A DNA stretch of 5,008 nt, taken from positions 1 to 5,008 of the forward strand of contig CAMIVJ010000247.1 in assembly GCA_946401765.1 (NCBI GenBank), written 5' to 3'. The position numbers and the translations under genes are program-made. This document shows, piece by piece, positions 1 through 5,008 of this stretch. The DNA comes from an uncultured bacterium (GTDB lineage: Bacteria; Verrucomicrobiota; Kiritimatiellia; RFP12; UBA1067). The notes below the pieces were generated by a model, which was not told the DNA's origin, did not search any database, and was given only the letters and a program-made list of their open reading frames with translations. Position 1 is the first letter of the stretch, and each line of letters begins with the position of its first letter.

Positions 1-820
1 CCGCGTCTATCAGGCCGGAATGCAACGCCTGAGCGAACCCAACTTCGTCGTCTGCAACGAGCTTCTTCGCCTCGGCCGCCTCGGTGAGGTGAAGACCGTC
101 TACGCCCATCTCGCACCAGGCGGCAACCTCTACCTCCACCGCGACTGGCTGCCCGCCGAGCCTCTGCCGCCGCGCGACGTGATCGACTGGGACGCCTGGC
201 TCGGTCCCTGCCCGTGGCGCCCATACAACCACGCCTACCTCCCCAGCGGCTGGCACCGCGACCACGACCTCTACACCGGCATGATCGGCGAATGGGGCTC
301 TCACACCTTCGCCCAGTGCCACCACGCGATCGGCGCGGAATCCACATCGCCCGTGTTCTACCCCTGCATGCACAGCACCATCCCGGACGGCATGCGCATG
401 CGCTTCGCCAACGGCGTGGAGATGGTGGCCGTTCGCCAGGGCTGGCACGGCACGTGCGGCGTGAGGTACGTCGGCTCCGAAGGCTGGGTTTCCTGCGCCG
501 ACGGCTACACTCGCCCCGAGGCATCGAAGCCGTCGCTGCTCGCAGACTACGACAAGATCCTCGCCGACTACTGCGTGCGCACCGGCTTCACCGGGCAGAA
601 CCACATGCGCCAGTTCTTCAACTCCGTCAGGTCCCGCACCAAGACTGTCGCCAACCCCGTCATCATGCACCGCTCCATGACCAGCGTGCACTGCGCCAAC
701 ATCGCCCAGTGGCTCGGCCGCGACATGAAGTGGGACCCCGTGAAGGAGCAGTTCATCGGCGACGACGAGGCCAACCGCATGCTCTCGCGCACGCAGCGCG
801 CAGGCTGGGAGATCGTGTAG
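1..820 (+). CDS. Gfo/Idh/MocA family oxidoreductase, C-terminal part (5' end outside window)
   Basis: The reading frame is open from base 2, ahead of the first ATG at 20, and the residues before that Met (RVYQAG) fit the family, so the gene enters from the left and base 20 is not its start. About 272 residues are visible. The N-terminal Rossmann NAD(P)-binding fold and the Lys of the usual EKP motif lie outside the window. What remains is the alpha/beta substrate-binding domain. Its first segment matches the family pattern of a small polar residue, then a helix ending LGRLGEVK. Then come DWDAWLGPCPWRPY and GEWGSH, whose His (codon 302-304) occupies the conserved DWGxH position. The tail around KWDPVKEQFIGDDEAN is typical of the sugar and glycoside oxidoreductases abundant in Lentisphaerota, Verrucomicrobiota and Planctomycetes. 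The likely reaction is NAD(P)-dependent oxidation or reduction of a sugar hydroxyl; the substrate is unknown. The gene ends at TAG, 59 bases before the DUF1080 gene, with no terminator seen between them. The family call is firm and the substrate is not. Confidence 0.92.
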   Translation, partial: RVYQAGMQRLSEPNFVVCNELLRLGRLGEVKTVYAHLAPGGNLYLHRDWLPAEPLPPRDVIDWDAWLGPCPWRPYNHAYLPSGWHRDHDLYTGMIGEWGSHTFAQCHHAIGAESTSPVFYPCMHSTIPDGMRMRFANGVEMVAVRQGWHGTCGVRYVGSEGWVSCADGYTRPEASKPSLLADYDKILADYCVRTGFTGQNHMRQFFNSVRSRTKTVANPVIMHRSMTSVHCANIAQWLGRDMKWDPVKEQFIGDDEANRMLSRTQRAGWEIV

Positions 821-821
821 C

Positions 822-870
822 AGGTAACAGGTTATAGGTTATAGTGAATAGTGGACAATGACGAATCAGG
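822..870 (+). repeat. Degenerate tandem 7-base units in the intergenic spacer
   Basis: The spacer between the oxidoreductase and the next gene can be divided into seven consecutive 7-base units from 822 to 870, each beginning with A. Units 2 and 3 are identical (AGGTTAT at 829-835 and 836-842). Unit 1 is AGGTAAC, unit 4 AGTGAAT and unit 5 AGTGGAC. The last two units are weaker matches, and unit 7 contributes to the ribosome binding site. The stretch is clearly richer in A and T than the genes on either side. The first five units are convincing by eye; the rest may be coincidence. No function can be assigned. Confidence 0.5.
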
Positions 871-873
871 AGA
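868..873 (+). promoter_or_regulatory. Ribosome binding site for the HEAT/DUF1080 gene
   Basis: AGGAGA lies six bases upstream of the ATG at 880, a near-consensus Shine-Dalgarno at good spacing. It supports that ATG, which also opens a typical signal peptide, over later in-frame ATG codons. It is the strongest ribosome binding site in the window. Confidence 0.8.
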
Positions 874-879
874 AATGAG

Positions 880-2718
880 ATGAAAAAGCTTATCGTGATG
901 TCTTCTTGCATGGCGGTTGCCACCTTGTTTGCAGCGACGCTGAAGAACCCCGCATTTCAGATGACCGAGGCAGAGCTTCTCGCGGTGCTGAACGAGAACG
1001 GCCTGAACGACAAGGTTACCGCATGCCAGGAGCTAAGCCACGTGGCGACGCCTGCAGCAGTGCCAGCGCTCGCCGCCCTTCTCTCGGACGCCACCGAACC
1101 CGCGCTCTTCCTCGCCGCGCGCTTCGCGCTCGAGAACATCCCCGGCCCCGAGGCGAAGAACGCCCTTGAGAACGCACTCAAGACGGTGAAGGACGCCAAG
1201 CGCCGCAGCGGAATCGAGAAGTCGCTCGCCGCCCGCGCCAATCCCGTCCCCGCAGGCTACGCCGGCGCAGGCGAGAAGCTCACCGCCTTCCCGCCCAAGA
1301 ACGCCGTGCAGCGCGGCGACATCTCCGCCGTGCCCGCTCTCGTTGAGGCAGCGCTTGGCAGCGGATTCGAGGCCACCCTCTCGCGCCGCCACCTCGTGGG
1401 ATTCCCGAACGACGCCATCGTATGCGAGATGCTCGCCCTTGCCGACGGTGCCGACTCCAAGAAGGCGCGCCTCGCAGTCGGCGTGCTGGGCGAGCGCCAG
1501 GCAAGCGCGTGCTTCGCGAAGTTCTGCGCCATCGCGCGCTCCACGAAGGACGCAGGGCTGCGCAACGAGGTGTTCAAGGCGTTCGCCGCCTTCTGCAGAG
1601 TCGAGCAGGTGCCCACGCTTCTCGAACTCCTCAAGGAGATGCCTGGCGAGGACCGCCTCGTGGGCGCAATCGTGCACATTGGCGCGAACTGCTTCAAGCC
1701 CGACAACGACTCCATCGAGATAGTCAAGGCGGAGTACGGATGGTACGGCGACGGTTCGGCCGACGCGAAGCCGCTCGTCGTCGACGTCACCGCCATGGTG
1801 AAGGCGCTTGTCGCAAGCGGCTCTCGCTCGATCATATCCAGCAACCGCCTTGCAGGACACGGCGGCTTCGCCCACGATCCCGCCCCCGGAAAGCACAAGC
1901 TGCTGCGCCTCACCTTCAGGAAGGCCGACGGCCCCGCCGTGACGCTGCTCACCCCCGAGACCCAGGAATGCAAACTCGTGGGCAGCACGCTCGACGCGCG
2001 CTTCGCCGGTCCGCTTGTGGACGCATGCAAAACCGCCGACGGAAAGTTCCGCGATGCGCTCGTGAAGATCGTCAACGCCCTTGAGCGCAAAGGCGACGTG
2101 CAAGGCGCCGATGCCGTTCTCTTCCGCCCCATATTCAACGGCAAGGACCTTGCGGGATGGAGCCAGCAGGACGGCTACTTCTCGGTGAAGGACGGCGTGA
2201 TCGTGGGCGCCTCAACGCCAGACCATCTCTGCAAGCCCAACCACCACCTCGTCTACACCGCCGAGACGTTCACCGACTTCGAGCTGCGCGGCGAATTCCG
2301 CCTCTCGCGCGGCGCCAACTCCGGCATCCAGATTCACTGCAAGCCGCAGTACATCGGCGACAACGGCTACCAGGCCGACATGAACGGCGGCGGAAACTAC
2401 GTGGGCTTCCTCTACCATCCCCGCCAGCACCTCGTGGGCGAACGCGGGGCGGACGTGACGCTCGCCGCAGACGGCGCGAAGACCGTAGCCCGCTTCGCAG
2501 ACGGCGCCTCGCTGCAGTCCCTCTACCGCATCGAGCAGTGGAACGACATCCGCGTGAAGGTGGCGGGCCGCTCGATCACCGTGTGGATCAACGGCGTGCG
2601 CACCACAAGCGTGGAGGACGCTCGCGAGGAGTTCTTCCCGTCGAGCGGCCACATCGCGCTGCAGCTGCACCAGGGTCCGCCAATGACGGTGGAGTTCCGC
2701 AACCTGCGCGTTCGCTAG
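880..2718 (+). CDS. Exported HEAT-repeat protein with C-terminal 3-keto-disaccharide hydrolase (DUF1080) domain
   Basis: This is a 612-residue protein. Residues 1 to about 20 form a signal peptide: MKK, then a hydrophobic stretch ending near LFAA, so export to the periplasm or cell surface is likely. Residues about 30-270 are paired amphipathic, Ala-rich helices resembling HEAT repeats (for example ATPAAVPALAALLSDA and VEQVPTLLELLKEM), usually protein-interaction scaffolds. Residues about 278-352 resemble DUF3395: an IEIVKAEYG start, then VDVTAMVKALV, then PGKHKLLRLTF. Residues 418-612 are the DUF1080 (PF06439) concanavalin-like domain. It opens with FNGKDLAGW and carries SGIQIH and GYQADM, then closes with IALQLHQGPPMTVEFRNLRVR-like strands, all hallmarks of the family. 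The family includes hydrolases of 3-keto-disaccharides and 3-keto-glycosides, and the oxidoreductase just upstream could make such a substrate. The start is fixed by AGGAGA at 868-873. Domain calls at both ends are firm; the HEAT and DUF3395 assignments are by eye, and activity is inferred. Confidence 0.9.
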   Translation: MKKLIVMSSCMAVATLFAATLKNPAFQMTEAELLAVLNENGLNDKVTACQELSHVATPAAVPALAALLSDATEPALFLAARFALENIPGPEAKNALENALKTVKDAKRRSGIEKSLAARANPVPAGYAGAGEKLTAFPPKNAVQRGDISAVPALVEAALGSGFEATLSRRHLVGFPNDAIVCEMLALADGADSKKARLAVGVLGERQASACFAKFCAIARSTKDAGLRNEVFKAFAAFCRVEQVPTLLELLKEMPGEDRLVGAIVHIGANCFKPDNDSIEIVKAEYGWYGDGSADAKPLVVDVTAMVKALVASGSRSIISSNRLAGHGGFAHDPAPGKHKLLRLTFRKADGPAVTLLTPETQECKLVGSTLDARFAGPLVDACKTADGKFRDALVKIVNALERKGDVQGADAVLFRPIFNGKDLAGWSQQDGYFSVKDGVIVGASTPDHLCKPNHHLVYTAETFTDFELRGEFRLSRGANSGIQIHCKPQYIGDNGYQADMNGGGNYVGFLYHPRQHLVGERGADVTLAADGAKTVARFADGASLQSLYRIEQWNDIRVKVAGRSITVWINGVRTTSVEDAREEFFPSSGHIALQLHQGPPMTVEFRNLRVR

Positions 2719-2723
2719 AGGTG
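2718..2723 (+). promoter_or_regulatory. Ribosome binding site for the HTH-EIIA gene, touching the upstream stop codon
   Basis: GAGGTG lies five bases before the ATG at 2729 and shares its first G with the TAG stop of the DUF1080 gene. A ribosome finishing the upstream gene would stop on this site, so translation of the two genes may be coupled. It supports the start at 2729. Confidence 0.6.
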
Positions 2724-2728
2724 TCGCC

Positions 2729-3448
2729 ATGGGCTACCAGCTGATGGATCTCAAGAGCGCCGCCGCGCATCTCCACATGCAGGAGAACGAGCTGCGGCAC
2801 TTCGCCCAGAGGGACGAGGTGCCGAGCGTGAAGCGCGGCGAGCAGTTCTTCTTCGAACACCGCGCGCTCGACGAATGGGCGCAGCGGCGGTTGATGTCCA
2901 TCAGCCACAAGGCCCTAACCACCGAACACCGCGCCGCCATGACCGAACGCCGTCAGGCCGACGGGCACGACTTCCACATCGCCGAGATCCTGAGCGCCGA
3001 GACGATCGCTCCTCTTCTCACCTCGAAGACGCGCGCCGGCGTGCTGCGCGACATGACGGACTTCGCCGACTCAACCGGCCTTCTCTACGACCCAGAGACG
3101 CTCTTCGCCGAGCTCAGTGCGCGCGAAGAGGTCGCCTCCACGGCGGCTGGCGGCGGCGTGGCATTTCTTCATCCGAGGTACCACGACCCGTATCTATTCC
3201 AGGAGACGTTCCTCGCCCTGGGCCGAACCGCGCGCCCCGTATTCTTCGGCGCGCAGGACGGCACCGCGACGGACCTCTTCTTCCTCATCTGCTGCACCGA
3301 CCACACCCTGCACCTTCACATCCTCGCCCGCCTCTGCCTTCTCGCGCACGGCACGCCTCTCCTCGAGAACCTCCGCGCCGCTGAAGACGCCGCCGCCATG
3401 CACGCCGCGCTCAAGGCCGCCGAAGACGAATTCCTCACCCGCGCGTAA
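2729..3448 (+). CDS. Helix-turn-helix domain fused to a PTS EIIA (fructose/nitrogen type) domain
   Basis: This 239-residue soluble protein has two domains. Residues about 3-54 resemble an excisionase/MerR-type winged helix (HTH_17): a LMDLKSAAAHLHMQENELRHFA helix-turn-helix, then VPSVKRGEQFFFEHRALDEWAQRRL, matching the usual wing and DEW helix. Residues about 86-236 fit a PTS EIIA type 2 domain (PF00359) of normal length. The expected phospho-acceptor is His148 in GGGVAFLHPR, and a second conserved segment, HLHILARLCLL, lies at 195-205. A charged linker joins the domains. EIIA domains receive phosphate from HPr or NPr, so the protein could change DNA binding or partner binding with phosphorylation state. 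No transporter, HPr or EI gene is visible nearby. The same pairing of EIIA with an N-terminal DNA-binding domain is known in chlamydial PtsN-like proteins, so it may be a PVC-wide architecture. It lies 10 bases after the DUF1080 gene, and its TAA overlaps the next possible ATG. Both domain calls are good; the target genes are unknown. Confidence 0.85.
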   Translation: MGYQLMDLKSAAAHLHMQENELRHFAQRDEVPSVKRGEQFFFEHRALDEWAQRRLMSISHKALTTEHRAAMTERRQADGHDFHIAEILSAETIAPLLTSKTRAGVLRDMTDFADSTGLLYDPETLFAELSAREEVASTAAGGGVAFLHPRYHDPYLFQETFLALGRTARPVFFGAQDGTATDLFFLICCTDHTLHLHILARLCLLAHGTPLLENLRAAEDAAAMHAALKAAEDEFLTRA

Positions 3449-4188
3449 TGGGCGAAATCTTCGCTATGCAGAAATCCCGCTTCAACATCATCCACGCCAT
3501 CGTTGCGACAGTTCTTGTGCTTGCAGGCATGCTCGCCAGCAGCCCGGCCGCACTGTGGCGTCAGTTCGTGTACGGCTACGCGAATCCGCTCACAGCCGAA
3601 ATGATCAAAAAGAGCCTGGTGGCCTGCGGCGTCTGGATGGGCGGCATCGCCGCGGCGTTGTTCATATCCACCCTTTTCTTCAGCCGCCAGAACGATTCCG
3701 CCGAGAAACCCAACCGGCTGAAGGCGGTGCGTCTGGCGCTGTGCGTGGCACCCGCCGTAATCGCAGTGGCGTTAGGCCTGCAGCTGCTCACAGCGAAATC
3801 CATCGAATGGATATGGGGCATACGCGCGGCGGACCAGGAGCTGGTGAAGTTCTTCATATCTCCATTCTCCACCACCTCGCTCAAGACGCACATCGTTCTC
3901 TCCATCCTGCTGCAGGCCCCAATCGTAGAAGAGTGTCTGTTCCGCGGTGTAATGTTCCGCGGATTCGCGCGTTCGCTCCCCATGCCCGTTGCAATGGCCA
4001 TATCCGGCTTCGTCTTCGCCGTAGTGCACTTGAACGCCGCCTCGTTCTTCGGCGTGTGGTTCCTCGGCGTAGCCTTTGCCTGGGTCTATGCGCGCACCCG
4101 CACCCTTCTCGCGCCGATCATGCTGCACTGCCTCTTCAATGCGTTCAACTTGATTCTGCTTCTGATGTTCCCCGAACTCGTCACCTGA
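3448..4188 (+). CDS. CPBP family intramembrane glutamic endopeptidase (CAAX/Abi-type membrane protease)
   Basis: The protein has 246 residues and about seven hydrophobic segments (near 12-31, 57-78, 93-113, 145-160, 178-196, 198-214 and 220-241), so it is an integral inner-membrane protein. All motifs of the CPBP family (PF02517) are present and intact: EECLFR with Glu161, Glu162 and Arg166, then FAVVH with Phe190 and His194, then HCLFN with His227 and Asn231. These form the catalytic site that cleaves substrates within the membrane. Bacterial members serve varied roles, including peptide maturation, self-immunity and regulated proteolysis, and no substrate is indicated here. The start is uncertain. 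ATG 3448 overlaps the upstream TAA as TAATG, which suits translational coupling, while ATG 3466 (Met7) would also leave a complete first membrane segment. Neither has a clear Shine-Dalgarno. Family certain, biological role open. Confidence 0.9.
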   Translation: MGEIFAMQKSRFNIIHAIVATVLVLAGMLASSPAALWRQFVYGYANPLTAEMIKKSLVACGVWMGGIAAALFISTLFFSRQNDSAEKPNRLKAVRLALCVAPAVIAVALGLQLLTAKSIEWIWGIRAADQELVKFFISPFSTTSLKTHIVLSILLQAPIVEECLFRGVMFRGFARSLPMPVAMAISGFVFAVVHLNAASFFGVWFLGVAFAWVYARTRTLLAPIMLHCLFNAFNLILLLMFPELVT

Positions 4189-4190
4189 AA

Positions 4191-5008
4191 ATGAACGTGG
4201 CATTCAAGACATTCGGCTGCCGCCTGAACATTGCCGAGTCTCTCGAGATGGAGGCCGCGTTCGAGGCGGCCGGACACCAGGTGGTGCCAATTCCCCATCC
4301 TGACTGCGCCATCGATCCCGCCTTCGCACCGGACTGGATAATCGTGCGCGGCTGCTCAGTGACCGCCCGCGCCCAGCGCGACTGCGAGAAGGAGATCACA
4401 AGGCTTTCCCGCCAGTTCCCCTCCGCGAAAATATGGCGCACCGGCTGCCTCGCAGGCGCTGAGAAGATTCCTGTTCCGATGGCAGAGGGGACAGTCCCCA
4501 TGGCGACTTCAAGAGCGTATTTGAAGGTTCAGGACGGCTGCAGCGGACGCTGCGCGTTCTGCATCGTACCGCAATTCCGCGGTCCTCCCGTCTCCGTGCC
4601 GTTCGCCCATGTGCTCGAACGCGCACGCGCCTTCATTGCCGCCGGCTACCGCGAACTTGTGGTGACAGGCTGCAATCTCTCGCTCTACCGCGACTCTGGC
4701 AACGGTCTTCCGCAGCTTCTGGCCGCGCTCGCGGAACTCTCCCCCACGCCTGGCTCGTCCCCCGTTCACCGCGTGCGCATCGGCTCAATCGAACCCGGAA
4801 TATGCGACGATGCTTTGGTGGACGCAATTGCCGCACACCCAAACATCTGCCCGTTCCTTCACATATCCCTGCAGTCCGCCAGCCCTTCGGTTCTCAAGCG
4901 CATGAACCGCCCCTACACGATCGACGCCGTAGTGCGCCTATGCGCGGAAGCGCGCCGCCGGATTGGTCCACATTTCGCTCTTGGCGCTGACGTGATTGCG
5001 GGCTTCCC
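4191..5008 (+). CDS. mtaB: MtaB-type radical SAM tRNA methylthiotransferase, N-terminal part (3' end outside window)
   Basis: The frame is open from ATG 4191 to the window edge, giving 272 residues; about 150 more would be expected. MtaB adds a methylthio group to t6A at position 37 of tRNAs reading ANN codons. The start KTFGCRLNIAES is the MtaB signature. The UPF0004 domain ligands to the auxiliary 4Fe-4S cluster are Cys10, Cys55 (RGCSVTARAQRD) and Cys86 (TGC). The radical SAM cluster is bound by Cys117, Cys121 and Cys124 in DGCSGRCAFCIVPQFRG. Further radical SAM core segments are ELVVTGCN, RIGSIEP, FLHISLQSAS and GADVIAGF. The spacing from Cys86 to Cys117 is 31 residues, whereas the same interval is about 74 in E. 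coli MiaB, so the end of the UPF0004 domain is greatly shortened. There is no Shine-Dalgarno; the start is two bases after the protease stop, so coupling is likely. MiaB or RimO are less likely given the N-terminal motif. Confidence 0.88.
   Translation, partial: MNVAFKTFGCRLNIAESLEMEAAFEAAGHQVVPIPHPDCAIDPAFAPDWIIVRGCSVTARAQRDCEKEITRLSRQFPSAKIWRTGCLAGAEKIPVPMAEGTVPMATSRAYLKVQDGCSGRCAFCIVPQFRGPPVSVPFAHVLERARAFIAAGYRELVVTGCNLSLYRDSGNGLPQLLAALAELSPTPGSSPVHRVRIGSIEPGICDDALVDAIAAHPNICPFLHISLQSASPSVLKRMNRPYTIDAVVRLCAEARRRIGPHFALGADVIAGF
4487..4499 (+). repeat. Perfect short palindrome inside the MtaB-like coding region
   Basis: GGGGACAGTCCCC has perfect 6-base arms around one central A and could form a compact hairpin in DNA or RNA. 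It is read in frame as part of Gly-Thr-Val-Pro, within the shortened linker between the UPF0004 and radical SAM domains. The extended flanks do not pair well. It is not followed by a T-run, so it is not a typical terminator. It may be a chance palindrome or a copy of a REP-like element; the window holds only this one copy. Confidence 0.45.

Noticed and set aside
214..837. Plus-strand open frame rich in Arg, His and Pro overlapping the oxidoreductase
   Set aside because: The composition is that of an out-of-frame reading of a GC-rich gene, and the true frame there has clear Gfo/Idh/MocA motifs.
840..845. TATAGT as a possible -10 promoter element before the DUF1080 gene
   Set aside because: There is no convincing -35 hexamer about 17 bases upstream, and the TATA-like string arises from the 7-base units, so a promoter cannot be claimed.
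880..940. Cys11 of the signal peptide as a lipoprotein attachment site
   Set aside because: The Cys comes too early, before most of the hydrophobic stretch, and the preceding MSS does not match a good lipobox. Ordinary signal peptidase cleavage near residue 19-20 is more likely.
1033..2103. A 356-codon open frame on the minus strand, and another at 1257-2144 minus
   Set aside because: Both lie antisense to the well-supported DUF1080 gene. Their translations show no recognisable domain, and long antisense frames are expected in GC-rich DNA with strong third-position bias.
3448..4188. CPBP/Abi protein as part of a phage-defence or bacteriocin-immunity system
   Set aside because: No bacteriocin precursor, toxin, or other defence gene is visible, and the neighbours are metabolic, regulatory and tRNA-modification genes.
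4487..4520. Palindrome as an intrinsic terminator
   Set aside because: It lies inside an intact coding region and has no following T-run.

Overview
This window is GC-rich and densely coded on the + strand only. It holds five genes with almost no spacing: the 3' part of a gene entering from the left, three complete genes, and the 5' part of a gene leaving at the right edge. Third codon positions are mostly G or C throughout, and no gene stands out as compositionally foreign. The gene content suggests a bacterium of the PVC group (Verrucomicrobiota, Kiritimatiellota or Lentisphaerota), perhaps gut-associated. The clues are a Gfo/Idh/MocA oxidoreductase of the type expanded in those phyla, a secreted HEAT-repeat plus DUF1080 protein, and a helix-turn-helix domain fused to a PTS EIIA domain. 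This is an inference from family architecture; no rRNA or other marker is present.

Left part (1-2718), probable sugar catabolism. Bases 1-820 encode the substrate-binding C-terminal part of a Gfo/Idh/MocA NAD(P)-dependent oxidoreductase. After a 59-base AT-richer spacer made of degenerate 7-base units comes a 612-residue exported protein (880-2718). It has N-terminal HEAT-like helices, a central segment resembling DUF3395, and a C-terminal 3-keto-disaccharide hydrolase (DUF1080, PF06439) domain. An oxidoreductase that could make a 3-keto-sugar next to a domain family that cleaves 3-keto-glycosides suggests an oxidise-then-cleave pair, but the substrate cannot be read from the sequence.

Right part (2729-5008), regulation and housekeeping. 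A 239-residue HTH-EIIA fusion (2729-3448) follows 10 bases after the hydrolase gene. Its stop overlaps the possible start of a CPBP-family membrane protease (3448-4188) in a TAATG arrangement. Two bases after that protease's stop, an MtaB-type radical SAM tRNA methylthiotransferase begins (4191 to the window end). These spacings suggest one transcription unit with translational coupling. No terminator-like hairpin with a T-run was seen between any of the genes.

The points most worth a second look are the HTH-EIIA fusion, the three-part architecture of the DUF1080 protein, the unusually short linker between the UPF0004 and radical SAM cysteines in the MtaB-like protein with a perfect short palindrome sitting in that linker, and the period-7 spacer. 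No CRISPR array, tRNA, rRNA or insertion sequence was seen, and there is no non-coding stretch longer than 60 bases.
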